Assembly: GCA_964035575.1 (NCBI GenBank)
Contig: OZ037888.1
Coordinates: 372,001-436,000, forward strand
Reading direction: 5' to 3'
Length of the DNA: 64,000 bases
From: Rhynchopus sp. YZ270_cl-10
Lineage: Eukaryota > Euglenozoa > Diplonemea > Diplonemida > Diplonemidae
The notes under the pieces were generated by a model. That model did not search any database and was not told the DNA's origin. It saw only the letters and a list, made by a program, of their open reading frames with translations. Position numbers and translations under genes: made by a program. Numbering within the stretch: the stretch's first letter is position 1; each line of letters begins with the position of its first letter. Of this stretch, positions 23,546-34,120 are shown piece after piece.

Positions 23546-25620
23546 CTTCTGCTCCTCCACCAAGACCACTAACGAAACCCCCTGCTCCAACCAAAGCGCC
23601 CACAGCAAAGCACTCTCCCTTGAGGACGTTGCTGAGCAACTTCTCCCAGCCTGCTTGCTAAATGGGCATCCTACCGTGCCAACATCACCAGTCTCACTGC
23701 CCTCGGAGGCACAGTGGTATCCGACATGAACCGTCGTGTAGTTCTGAACGTGCGTACAGAGGTGCTACGCGAGCTGCAACAGACGTTACGACAGAACATC
23801 CCGAAGGCCGACAGCTCCTTGTTCTATGAACCTGAGCTGGCATGGGCAGCGCACTTCCCCTGATTGGCAATCAACGCCTTCAACCTTGGCGAGGCAGGGA
23901 ACAGCAAGCTTTGGCTGAGCGGGGGAAGCGCCCAGCCCGCTCTGCCCCTCCTGGCGTTGCTAAGAAGGGCAAACCACTCACTTGCCTAGCGTACGACAAA
24001 GTGAGATGTCGAGCCTCAGGTGCACACACCGGCGGAAACGTGCTGCAGAACCCACCACTGTGCCTGCAGGTAAAAATGGACTACTGCGACAACCACAGAC
24101 GCACCATTTGTGGCTTGTGTGAACTGCACAACAAAAGGCTAGTGGACTGCTGCTCGGACGATGCCATCCCACCCTTCGTTAAAACCTTCTTGCACAAAGC
24201 AGGGGTCAGTTCTCTTCCTGAGCGGTATACGTGAGATCAACGAGGTCACATCAACAAGCACTCGCCCACTCTCGCTTAGGTCATTCAGATCAGGTTTAAA
24301 GTCGAGAAGCTGAGCACAGAGATAAAGGTGATGACGAAAGAGGGTGCTCTGCCACCTGTTCAAAACAGAGGCGAAGACGGGAGGGAAGAAGGACACGAAA
24401 CTAACAGGGTAAGCGACCAGGAAGGCACCGGCGGCGCTCCGTTCAGACCCATTAGAAGCACCCCCTCCTCAATGAAGTACCTTGACGAGGACTACGCGAA
24501 CAACACTGACATGTTCGATGCACTTGGCCGCCACTGAAAAAAGGAACCAAATGATGCAAATCGTTCCCAGTTGGATCGACAACTGAAAAGAGCACCAACG
24601 AGGACGACCACAGACTGCAGGGTTTGTTCGTACGTTTCATCCAAGATAAGCGGCAACACCGTACTGTTGTTAAAGTGTGTCAGGATCGCCCCTGGAGACT
24701 CATGCTGCCCGGGAACGCATCACACGAAGTACATCCTCCCAAGAAACGCAAACGAAGACAGGCCCGTCACTGTGAGGCAACGGGGAAGTGGTTTGTGGCC
24801 AAGTAAGGTGCCCGCCCCTGAGAGTGCAACATGGGAAGGTACAGGTATCAGCCTTGACTTGGAGGATGAACACAGGAACTACCTCGGCATTCGCTTAAAC
24901 GTGAGCAAATGCCAGGGGGCAAGACTCTGCGAAGCGAGTGGGATAGTGAGACACGAGTCTCTGAAAGGGTGCGAGTGGAGGGGAAAGTGAATATGTCAGA
25001 ATAGATAAGTTTTCTCAACTGAAGGAGGAAAATGAGCTCTCTGCAAACCCGGAAGAAGTGGAATGAATATGCGAAAAACAATATAGTGCTGAAAACCGCA
25101 ACCCCCCCCCCAAAAAAAAAGTAGCAAACCAAACTAGGAACACAACTCAACCCAACTCACTCTTCCCCCTCCCGGTGAAAACATGCCCAGGACAAAGGCT
25201 GAGTCCATTTACAACCTGGGGGAAACGTACGAGGGTATTACCAGGACCCTCAAGACCGCCCACAAGTATGACAAAGAATGGGGAAATTATTAGAGTCCCA
25301 GAGGGTCAGGAGCGGTGCCACTCACCATGAGCGGCACTTCACTGGTACATTACAGAACTGAGGGAAGAAGGGAAGAAGGTCTACACGTTGCGGACAGTCT
25401 TCAGCATGCTTATTGGTACACTTCCTTCCACAGGGTTGCATAGAGCTACGGTTTCCTCAGTTGAGAGGAATATCGTTCACGCATTGACCCGATACTGTGG
25501 GCGTTGCTGCTCACTGCGTGCGGCAACACCAAAAAGTGGAAAGAAGAAAGAAAAACCATTCCACCCCAAACAAACAAAGTTGGTCAGATGAGTTAGAGCC
25601 TTCCTCGTGTGTTGCTTCGA

Positions 25621-28045
25621 TCGCATGCAATGACAGTACAGGAAGTCAACATCCCCTCTCATCCCATCCCACCCCATCCCCCCATCCCATCTATCCGAAC
25701 CTCTTTCAACACTTCTCACTTCGCCCAAGGTCCAGGAAAAGAAACCTCTAAACCCCCCACCTTCTGCAACAATGCATGACCTAATGCACACGTTAACTCA
25801 CTTCCCCCCAGGAGTGCGGAACATACTGTGCCCCACCCCACCCCTCGGAGAAAGCAATACGATGTGGCAGAAGACCGGATGCAGCCCTTTTTTTGCACAC
25901 CGAATGATAGTCGCTAATGCAGTCACCTCGACCGATGAGCAAAGCTCAACAGGAGGATGCGAAAGGACAACAAAGGTATGTGCAAAAACACCACAACACC
26001 CACAACGATACTACAACAAAAGCAGCAGTTAAACAAAACGCGCACTCACCCTTGACCCCCCTCCTCACTCTCATCTACATCATGTCACAGTAGCAGCAGT
26101 AGCAGGCATTTTCCAGAAGATTCAAGAACTCTCTTTGTAAAAAAACCACCACCACTCGCAACACTCACATACACGATGAGAGATAGCTGTGCTACACAGT
26201 CCGCAGGAAGCAATATCACACCTGTCGCAATATTGCGCACGCCCTCCCCCCGGAAGCAATCATCATACTACATGACACAGGCCACCTATCAGGTCCCTCC
26301 CTCCCCCTCCTTCTCCTCCCCTTCACCTCAACAGTGTGATCGCGATCTCTTGCAGACCAAGCTGCTCGGTCGTCATTTACACACTCCAAAAAAAAATCAT
26401 GGACACACGTAGACAAAAAATGCGAGGAAACCGTCCCAGAGCCCAAAGTGGGCAACTCGGGAGGTACTCCTGAGGTACCCACCTCCCATCACAACACAGA
26501 TCCTTTTACAAATACCATCCCGAAAAGAAGCGACACTCTTTTTTTGGGGGCAACAGACCAGCGGGGGCACTCACCCCCTTTTCACATCCTTCCTCTCCAA
26601 GCGATGAGTTCCCAACTATACCCCACTTCTATCCATCACCCATTTGTCCACATCCTCTTGAAGCACAACAGACTCCTCTAACCAATGAAGTCTTACAAAG
26701 CCACAACCAACCTACACTCTCCCCCCCCCATTCCCTGTTTCCGTTCTGTACAGTATATCTTCTGATAAAGCAGAAGGGTTTTGCGTGAATTGCACATCTT
26801 TTTTTTTTGCAAAAAAAAAAAAAAAAAGAGATGTGGACACCATGGGAAATCATTGACAAATCATAAGAGATATCAATTGAACATCCACGACGTGGCACCG
26901 TGCGCATCACATCAAAACAGCTCCGCATCACAACAGCTCAACAATGCCCTCCCTCCCCCACATTCGCACACCTAGCAAAACAACAACACCGCCAACACGT
27001 TGCGCACACACCCGCACCCCCCCATGGTGCAACCATGTATCTCGCCAACAGCGACACAAAAAGACACAAACAAAGCACCGTGTGTGCCTCCCTCATAAGG
27101 TGCTAACAAAACCCCCCCACTTCCACTCCCGGGTGCCTATCCCGTAATTCCCTTGCAGCTCAGCGGGTTGGCCCTGAGCAACAACTGAAAAGACCTTAGA
27201 GTCACAACAAAGCAAGGCTCCCACTGCACAAAGCAGAGAGGCCGCATGTGTGCGACACTAAGACCAGAAACCCGCCCCGCTCTCAAATGGTGATACATCC
27301 ACACAGATCGACTACACAGTGAAGGGCCCCCCACCCCCTCCACTTTGCATTTTGCAGGCCACAAAAAAAGGTGGCAGCATGAGAAATCTCTGCTTGGAGT
27401 GTTGCTGCCATCGGTGCTGATTTTCGCAGCATTTGGTTTGATCCAGGAGTTGAACGGCAGTGAAAGGATAAAAAAAAAAAAGGGATTCGCTTTTTTTTTT
27501 TTGGCACACAAAAAAAAGTAGACGAACATAACAAAAAAAAATTCTCTGTTTTCAGTGTTTGGGTTATCGTTGTGCGAACCTCGTGGTGAGGTTCCCCCTA
27601 CCCTCCCTCCCCCTCTTTTCTTTCATCCTCCCCCCCGTTGCCACGGACCACAAGGACACAAGCCACTCCTCTCCCCTCCCCCCCACACTCCCAATCCCAG
27701 AACCTGAGAACTCCGTTCTTTGGAGGATTCGTCCTCAAGACTAATTTTTTAGTAATAAGCTCTGCTGGATTGAAGGGGGGGTCGCACACGGAAAAAAGAA
27801 AAAACAGAAAAGAAAAAAAAAACTTGTGAGACGAATGTGCCTCACATGGACACACATCTGTAAAATACCCGCGTATATTCCCCCCCTCCCTCTCCCTCCC
27901 TCCCTCCCCTTTTCTCAGAAAAACTTCTTTTTTTTTTGAAAAAATCGAACGAACCGCGTGCACAACTTTCAAAAATATCAGAGAGAAAAAAGCTGAAATA
28001 TGAATGCACACAAGGTTTCCTCCCATATACGGTGAATTGCCTTTT
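25621..28045. other. Intergenic, C-rich and A/T-tract-rich
   Basis: The stretch contains C-rich runs (for example 25656-25690 and 27595-27690), A runs (26811-26827) and a family D repeat near 27819-27860. Frames on both strands are short and low-complexity. Together with the preceding block it leaves almost 9 kb between the Vps39-like gene and the tetraspan gene, the largest gap in the window. Confidence 0.45.
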
Positions 28046-30598
28046 TCACAGCGTGGTGTCACCACAGACCTCCCTGAGGTCGTGAATGGCAGACAGCATG
28101 CCCCAGACCTTCAGGGATGCACAGCGTGCTACGTCGTGTGGGGATAGCCCGTAGCGGTTCTTTGCGTTCACATCTGCACCGTAGGTCATTAAGACACCGA
28201 AGATCGATTCTTGGTCTTGCCCGCCAAAGCTCTTAGCGCCACGCTTTGTGACAGGAGAGGTTGTGATGTAGGCACTGCTGCTGTGTGTCGCAGCGCAAAA
28301 GGCGCCGTCACCTTCCTCACCTTCTGTGCCTTCGAAGAGCGATGATCCGGGGACTTCATCTTGCGCGTCTTCGTATGCTGCAACGCATGCCAATGCTACT
28401 GCATGGTGCAGTGGTGTGTTCCCTTGAGAATCCTGCAGGGTTTCGACACGACGTCCTTTGCGAACACCACGTCGCAACACCGCGCGGACGTACGCAGGCT
28501 TATCTGAGGCTACTGCAAGGAAGATCTCTTCGCTGTCTTTCTGTAGTGCTTCGGGGTCTGCTGTGCGTGGTACAACCTGGACATCTTCGCTGGCAGCGTC
28601 GCTACTACGTACTTTGCGGTGAAGAAGAATTTTACGTACCAAATCACTCCGGTCATACGCCACTGCAGCTTCAGCGTAGCGTTGTTTTGAAAAATAGAGT
28701 AATGCAAGCTCGCTGTGAAGCGCCCGATCCTCGAGGACGTGAACACAATCGTTCAGATCGCACGCATTATCATCAGAGAGAAGCGAGAAGACTGCCTCGG
28801 GGTGGTCCCTATCCACATTCACATACAACAACACATAATCTACATAACGCTTCTGCTCTTCATCACAGTCAATACGGCGTGCAGTCAGAAACATTATAAG
28901 AGAGTCAACCGTATGCGACAGCACGCTGTCCGTCTCTGCGTGCCCTACCTGCGACCCAGGGCTCCCATTCAATGCTGCTGCAGAAAGAACTGGAGTCGTC
29001 GCAGACGGGGTAGGGGAACGGGCACGATCATCTGCTTCAGAGAGGATCGCAGCACCTTCACTTACCGGAGAGGATTCAAAGGTGTCGAGGGTCATGCCTG
29101 CAATACCACCGCTCGCAGCAGAAGAGGGCTGTAGGTCCGCCGGCATGAGCTGTCCTGAAGACGGAACCGACACAGCTGGGCCAAATGCAGGCGACGCACC
29201 GCTATACATCCTCCGATACCTCTCCAGCAGCGTGATCAGCCCCATCTCAGCAGTGGACGGCACCTCCTCGGTCAACCCATTGACGTACGCAGCAATAAGC
29301 TCTGCTGAGGTGTTGTTGTAGAGAATAGGCACCGAGGCGCCGTATCGGTTGTGGTACTCAAGGACTGCGTGGGGAAGGAGCGTAGGGGGGAGCAGATGGG
29401 GGAAGTGGACTAAAATGTCCTTCAGGTTCACATCCGTTGCAGCAAAATGCTCGAAGGCGGAGACCGGCTTGGCGTGGAACATAAAGGCAAAGCCTGCGGC
29501 GATGTGGGTGTCGTTTAGTCTGTCCCCATCTAGCTGTTCGTTTCCAGTTGTGTTGCGTTTGAGTAGGTCAAATGCTTCTGTCATCATCAGCTTTTGTACG
29601 AGAACTCGGATTTGGTCTTCGACAGGAATTGTGATAAGCATGTAGACAGCTTTGTCTGTTGCGATGCAGACTTGGTCCGCACCGCGAGGGGTCTGTGTAG
29701 AGGAGAGAGTTGCGCCTGAGATGTTGGGAAGGCTTTGGATGACGGTGTGCTCGTAGACAGAGTAGACCTCGGTGCTGCGTGCGAGAAGGCCGATGATGTA
29801 GGGGTGCTTGAAGGCAACAGCCTTGGGCTCGCTGGACCACCGGATTGTCTCGCGGGTGAGCCTCCCTGCGGTGGGGGTGTTGCCTTTGAGGTCAGAGTCG
29901 CGCACGGAGACCCAGATGGATTTGCTGCCTATGCTGCACAGCGCAGCATGCTCGGTGTCGAGGAGGCGGACGTAGGGCTGCTGTGCGGTGAGGGTGAAGA
30001 GGCCAGTTGCCTTCCCGCTGTAGCAGTTCAGCAGGCTGTACTCCTTCAGGTACCCGCAGCAGAGCGTCTCCCCGAAGAAGGCAAGACTCAGCACCGTGGA
30101 CGGCATCATCAGCTTCTGGAACATCTCGCAGCTGGGCTGGCCGAGGCGCACCCCGCTGCGGTCGCTGAGGGGCACCTTGTAGCGGTAGAGGTAGAGCTTG
30201 CGCTTTGTCGCGACACAGAGGCGGTGTGTGCCTTTGTAGACGGGCGCGACGGAGATGCAAGTGCACCCACTCATGATATTCTTCTTCGACTCCTCCATAA
30301 TCTGAAACTCCTTCGAAAAGTTCGCGCTATTATGCGCTGTCACCACCTCATCGCACAGCGTAAACAGTAATGGCCATTCTGGGTCGAGCACCAGCTGGAG
30401 AACAGGCTTCTTCTTCAGCTGCAGCTGGCTCAGTTGTCGGCTCACATACTCACTATCCTCCCCTTTCTCCTGCTGCACCTGCCACCTCTGCAGCACGCCC
30501 TGCGACGTCCCCGTGTACACCTCCGACCCCCTCGAGTCCACACTCGTTATCCGTGCATCCTTCAAAGGGCATGCAAACAAATTGACCACACGAAGCAT
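28046..30598 (-). CDS. CNH-domain protein of Vps39/Vps3 type with C-terminal ankyrin repeats
   Basis: The 850-residue protein starts with a citron-homology (CNH) beta-propeller (about residues 12-310; LRVVNLFACPLKDARI at the start, then blades with LCVATKRKLYLYRY and LSLAFFGETLCCGY). Next is the helical region typical of Vps39/TRAP1 subunits of HOPS and CORVET (about 325-700; for example VEDQIRVLVQKLMMTEAFDL and LYFSKQRYAEAAVAYDR). An unstructured Ser/Pro/Ala insert lies around 460-560. The C-terminus holds two ankyrin-type repeats (GNTPLHHAV and a YGADVNAKNRYG word) interrupted by an acidic insert. The likely role is as an endosome or vacuole tethering subunit. The ankyrin tail is not usual for animal or yeast Vps39. 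The ATG at 30598 opens the family sequence directly, and a 12-bp hairpin lies nine bases upstream of it. Confidence 0.8.
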   Translation of the reverse strand: MLRVVNLFACPLKDARITSVDSRGSEVYTGTSQGVLQRWQVQQEKGEDSEYVSRQLSQLQLKKKPVLQLVLDPEWPLLFTLCDEVVTAHNSANFSKEFQIMEESKKNIMSGCTCISVAPVYKGTHRLCVATKRKLYLYRYKVPLSDRSGVRLGQPSCEMFQKLMMPSTVLSLAFFGETLCCGYLKEYSLLNCYSGKATGLFTLTAQQPYVRLLDTEHAALCSIGSKSIWVSVRDSDLKGNTPTAGRLTRETIRWSSEPKAVAFKHPYIIGLLARSTEVYSVYEHTVIQSLPNISGATLSSTQTPRGADQVCIATDKAVYMLITIPVEDQIRVLVQKLMMTEAFDLLKRNTTGNEQLDGDRLNDTHIAAGFAFMFHAKPVSAFEHFAATDVNLKDILVHFPHLLPPTLLPHAVLEYHNRYGASVPILYNNTSAELIAAYVNGLTEEVPSTAEMGLITLLERYRRMYSGASPAFGPAVSVPSSGQLMPADLQPSSAASGGIAGMTLDTFESSPVSEGAAILSEADDRARSPTPSATTPVLSAAALNGSPGSQVGHAETDSVLSHTVDSLIMFLTARRIDCDEEQKRYVDYVLLYVNVDRDHPEAVFSLLSDDNACDLNDCVHVLEDRALHSELALLYFSKQRYAEAAVAYDRSDLVRKILLHRKVRSSDAASEDVQVVPRTADPEALQKDSEEIFLAVASDKPAYVRAVLRRGVRKGRRVETLQDSQGNTPLHHAVALACVAAYEDAQDEVPGSSLFEGTEGEEGDGAFCAATHSSSAYITTSPVTKRGAKSFGGQDQESIFGVLMTYGADVNAKNRYGLSPHDVARCASLKVWGMLSAIHDLREVCGDTTL

Positions 30599-30607
30599 CC
30601 TCCACCT

Positions 30608-30637
30608 TTAAGACCCACCACCCGGGGTGGGTCTTAA
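30608..30637 (-). promoter_or_regulatory. Perfect 12-bp hairpin just before the Vps39-like start
   Basis: The arms TTAAGACCCACC (30608-30619) and GGTGGGTCTTAA (30626-30637) enclose a six-base loop. The base of the stem is nine bases from the ATG at 30598. If it remains in the mature leader it could hinder scanning. If the trans-splice site falls between stem and ATG, it would be removed. It could also be the remnant of a tiny inverted-repeat element. Confidence 0.6.
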
Positions 30638-30639
30638 CC

Positions 30640-31139
30640 TTGGTTATAAATTGAATGGAACAGAAGAGAAAGAAAGAGCAGAGGGGCGGGGGGTTAGAGT
30701 GGGAGGGAGGGGTTGTGTGTGCTTTTTGTATTGGTGATGTCCGAATTAGGCGGGAAAATTGACTATACATACAACACCCCTTATGACTATAACCTTGAAT
30801 ACATGACCAGTACACCTAGAGCTCTGGGGTGACAAATACCCATAGGTATTGATACGCAATACATAAGGTTTTTTAGGGTATTTTTTTTTAAGGTAGTACA
30901 GGATAGAACTGACCTGGTACAAATGCGATTATTCCTTTTTCGGTACAGAAGGGACCACACCGTATCTGCAAGACAATAATAAGACAATAATACACACGCC
31001 GCTCACCCTTGCCGCATAGGCTGCGATTCTTCTTCAGCGGAAGGAGCTCGAGTACGGGACGCTTGAGTCTCTGCAGAGGATCCGAGAGGGCGGATTTGTA
31101 CGTACCCCATCATCACCTATCTAAACAATCTATAGGTTT
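30640..31139. other. Intergenic
   Basis: No domain-bearing frame is present. The stretch is A/G-rich near 30655-30715 and has a T run at 30881-30890. It may include the missing N-terminal part of the piggyBac relic, but I could not recognise it. Confidence 0.35.
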
Positions 31140-31620
31140 GAACCGGGTCAAAATGTTATGACGAGAGCATCATCAAATTTAAAGGCCGCGTAAGCAGAAA
31201 GCAGTACATGCCTAAAAAACGACATCGATTCGGCATCAAAGGCTACGCGGTTGCAGACAGCGATACGGGCTTTGTCCACCACGCGCGAATCTACTGCGGG
31301 AAGCAACTCCGCAGGCGGTGCAAAGACATGGAGAGGAAGGCAAGAAGCCTGCTGCCGTACACCATTACCGAGGTAGTGGCAGAAATGTATTTGTGGACAA
31401 CTTCTTTTCCAGTTACAAGCTTGGCTTCCAGCTGTCTCAGTGGAACCTCTACTATGGCGGCACCCCAAGGAAGAAGCAGTATTGGGAACAGGGTGAAGTT
31501 TTACGGGAGCTCAATTATCTCCTCACTGACCAATATAGGAAGCTATTATCACAACGGATATGGCAAAGGTGTCAACCGACAAAAAAAAAAAAACATCGGT
31601 ATACTGTGAAGGCGGCATAG
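31140..31620 (+). pseudogene. piggyBac-type transposase relic
   Basis: The fragment covers the catalytic core of a DDE_Tnp_1_7 (piggyBac) transposase. The first conserved part reads YDESIIKFKGRVSRKQYMPK followed by KRHRFGIKGYAV, ADSDTGFVHHARIYCGK. The second reads GRNVFVDNFFSSYKL. The first two catalytic aspartates are recognisable at about 31160 and 31396, but they lie in different frames, so at least one indel has occurred. Neither the N-terminal part nor the third aspartate was found. It is the only identified sequence on the plus strand that clearly derives from a protein gene other than the retroelement relic. It belongs to the same superfamily as the TTAA-flanked element at 1031-2398. 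Confidence 0.88.
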
Positions 31621-31866
31621 CACGACAGAAGGAAGAACCTGAACACAGCTTTTAAGAAGAGAGGGTGTGTGAGTCGTTTCAAGGAAGTGAATGAGATTGC
31701 ATGATAAGAGAAAAAAAACGTAAAATATACCCCCACTTTGTTTTATTGTTGTGTCGGAAAGAAGGGTGGGGGAACGAAAGGGTAAAACAAAAAGCTAAAC
31801 AAAACTATACAAAAACCAGGTTTTTTTTAAATTTTTTACACAATTTCAGATCTACTGCAAACCTCC

Positions 31867-33219
31867 CTAATGCACCATTGCTATTCTTTCCCTTTCCCTT
31901 TCTCTGTGCTCAGGTTTGAGCGGCGCTTTGAGATCAGGATGGGAGTGCTCTGGCCAGAGGGTCACCTGCGCACCACAGGTATTGCATCGCATGGAGGTCG
32001 GGGTTGCAAGGAGTGCACGGTACTTCCATTCTGCTTTGTCATGCGAGAGCTGCGAACGCTCTTCCCTGAGCACAGTGTTCTCCTTCGCCAACGCCTCGGC
32101 ACGCGCCTGCAGGGCTGCCACCCGCTCCTCAAGGACCCTCTGCTTTGCGTCCCCCTGGGCCAACGGCTCGGCCCTCCCACCTCCATTCCACGGAGCCTCA
32201 TAGCACACATGGTCTGTTGCGTCGGGGATCTCTGGTCTCTTGAAGGGGACGTCCCTTTCTTCAACCTGACGCCGCAGGGACGCGACCTCCCGCTCCCTCT
32301 CTTGCAACTGCTTGGGGAGCGCGCGGAGCGACTCTGCCTCCTTCATATGAGTGTTGTTGAGGAGCTGTAGATGCTGCATTTCTTGTTTAAGCTGTTCAAT
32401 TGAGTCCCGAAAGGTGTGTTTGTCAGCACGACGCCGTCCTTCCACCTGCTCCAACTCCGCACGCAACTCTTTTATCACCGCAGCGTACTTCTCTCTATCA
32501 ACACGAAGCCTTGCTTCAACAGAGTGTTCACGTTGCTGCGTCTCCTTCACCGCACCTTCACAGAGAAGAAGACCCTGTTGTTGATGTGCCAGCCGTTCTG
32601 TCATTGCCGCCGCCTCCTTCTGTGCAGACACAGCAGAGGATTGTGCGTCATCCCTCTCTTTCTGCATTTGTTTCAACTCAAGCTTTACTTCAGAGATGGT
32701 GGCATTGTTGTCATGCTGTTTTTGTGATTTTAGGGTAGAGTTTGCCTCTTCTAGGGAGGCTAGCTTTTCGGTGAGGGTGCGGAGTGTTTCGTTGAGGGTG
32801 TGGATGGAGGCGTCGCGTTTGGAGAGCTCGTGGAGGAGGGATTCGGTGCGGTCGTTGCTGCGGAGGGCGAGGGAGGTGTTGCGTTCGCCGCGTAGTGAGT
32901 CTTCTAGACGCGCCCTCTGGCCTTGAGCATGTTGAAGACGGGATGTCAAATCCACAATGCGTTCGGACCCCTCGCGGACTTCTTGTTGCCACCCCTCCGC
33001 ACGTACCCGCCACCGTTCGTCGCATTCATCCATCGCCTGCATCTTCATCAACACCGCGACACTTCTCTCGTGCTCACTCTCCCCACCCTCCTTCGCCAAC
33101 GTCACAACAGACCCCCTCTGCGGATCCGTCCGCATCTCCATCCCATTAAGATTTGTAGGACTCGGCTGTCCTGGGTTGGTTTGGACATTTACTGGGGGGG
33201 TTGTATTCATGTATGACAT
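31867..33219 (-). CDS. Coiled-coil protein with C-terminal CxxC
   Basis: The predicted 450-residue soluble protein is almost all coiled coil from about residue 45 to 390. It is rich in Glu, Arg, Gln and Leu with heptad spacing, for example in LTEKLASLEEANSTLKSQK. A Pro/Thr/Asn-rich head precedes it (MSYMNTTPPVNVQTNPG). The tail contains one Cys pair (MRCNTCGAQVTLWPEH) and ends in a run of charged residues (HREREREREIAMVH-like). The single CxxC pair could be half of a zinc site shared in a dimer. I recognise no family; a cytoskeletal or centriolar scaffold is only a guess. The ATG at 33219 is taken because the frame upstream is Pro-rich and crosses a locally duplicated block. Confidence 0.75.
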   Translation of the reverse strand: MSYMNTTPPVNVQTNPGQPSPTNLNGMEMRTDPQRGSVVTLAKEGGESEHERSVAVLMKMQAMDECDERWRVRAEGWQQEVREGSERIVDLTSRLQHAQGQRARLEDSLRGERNTSLALRSNDRTESLLHELSKRDASIHTLNETLRTLTEKLASLEEANSTLKSQKQHDNNATISEVKLELKQMQKERDDAQSSAVSAQKEAAAMTERLAHQQQGLLLCEGAVKETQQREHSVEARLRVDREKYAAVIKELRAELEQVEGRRRADKHTFRDSIEQLKQEMQHLQLLNNTHMKEAESLRALPKQLQEREREVASLRRQVEERDVPFKRPEIPDATDHVCYEAPWNGGGRAEPLAQGDAKQRVLEERVAALQARAEALAKENTVLREERSQLSHDKAEWKYRALLATPTSMRCNTCGAQVTLWPEHSHPDLKAPLKPEHRERERERIAMVH

Positions 33220-33289
33220 AGGGGTTTTTTTTTGGGGGGGGGAAGGTGGGGGATAGTGTCTGTATGAGGTTTGAGGGAGGTGTGGAGAG

Positions 33290-33480
33290 AGAATGAGAAT
33301 ATTAATGGTGTGGCCGACGACCCCAAAATAGCAGAAAGTAGCACAAAATAGCACCTCCCTTCAGCCGCACCAAAAAAATCCAGATGCCCAGAATAGCAGA
33401 AAATAGCAGAAAGTAGTGGTATAGTGCCTGTGTTAGGCTTGAGAGAGGTGTGGAGAGAATTAGAATATTGGGTAAAAGAG
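33290..33480. repeat. Local duplication upstream of the coiled-coil gene
   Basis: Two copies share 'gaggtgtggagaga.aatgagaatatt'-type sequence (near 33280 and 33447) and 'aaatagcagaaa(g/a)tag' words (near 33327, 33392 and 33403). The block lies in the probable leader and intergenic region and does not code. Confidence 0.5.
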
Positions 33481-33589
33481 AGGTGTGGTGTTTGCTGGAG
33501 GAGGGAGGAGGAGGAGGGGAGGACCTCAGGGTGGACGGTGTTGTATAAGAAAAGAATGGTTGGTTTCGGTTTATAACACAAAAAGAAAA

Positions 33590-33628
33590 GTGTATAAGAT
33601 GGATTAAGCCTCTCGTGCTTAGTCAAAA
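33590..33628 (+). repeat. Family A short repeat
   Basis: It reads 'gtgtataagatggattaagc' then 'ctctcgtgcttagtc' followed by an A run. Confidence 0.5.
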
Positions 33629-33857
33629 AAAAATGGAACGTTGTCCTGTTCTAAAATAGACAAAAAAAAAATAAGTTGGGTGAGTGTGGCAACGGGGCGA
33701 AGTGACCCTCCCGCGTTTCGGCAACCCGCGAATCCTGGATATGAAAAAATGGCACACAGTCTCGGGTTTACTCTGGATAGAGCAAATAGAGCAGTCACAC
33801 TTCCTCTGCAGCCCTGAAGGGGTGAAAAAAGGGGGGAAAAGGAAAAACTAAAAGTTT

Positions 33858-33895
33858 ATAAGATGAACCTAAGCCTCGACTGCTTAGACACCTAA
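33858..33895 (+). repeat. Family A short repeat
   Basis: This is the copy closest to the family consensus: 'gtttataagatgaacctaag' then 'cctcgactgcttagacacct'. Confidence 0.6.
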
Positions 33896-34120
33896 AACCC
33901 TAACGCAGGGAGGGTGCTCCAGTTAGCGCAAAAAGTATTTCTTATTTTCATTTTTCATTTCTCTATTTTTGTGCGCTATTTTTTGTCATTCCCTTTTCGT
34001 TAAGAGTATCGACAAAACCAAACCAAAAGGATACTAAAAGTTGAGAACATAAAAAAAACCCCCACCTCCCACCCCCCCGACTCCCTATTCTATGATATAC
34101 TCTTTTCTATAAAGAACTTT

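Larger units (their letters stand above)
19620..25620 (+). mobile_element. Block of retroelement-derived DNA (fossil)
   Basis: This 6-kb block differs from its surroundings. It has balanced base composition, few homopolymer runs and many short plus-strand frames. The only recognisable part is a retroelement RNase H domain at about 23.1-23.55 kb. The class (LTR kin, or a non-LTR element carrying RNase H) cannot be settled from what is visible, and no terminal repeats were found. The element is broken in numerous places and appears old. The limits given are where the base texture changes, not mapped ends. Confidence 0.45.

Noticed and set aside
19312-28045. A missing host gene in the 9-kb gap
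   Set aside because: No minus-strand frame of convincing length or with domains exists. The plus-strand frames are short and lie in retroelement-derived or low-complexity DNA.
27598-28065. 155-codon minus-strand frame next to the Vps39-like gene
   Set aside because: It is Phe-, Gly- and Glu-rich translation of homopolymer and C-rich tracts and overlaps the end of a secure gene.
29735-30370. 211-codon plus-strand frame
   Set aside because: It is the complement of the CNH region of the Vps39-like gene and has no domain of its own.
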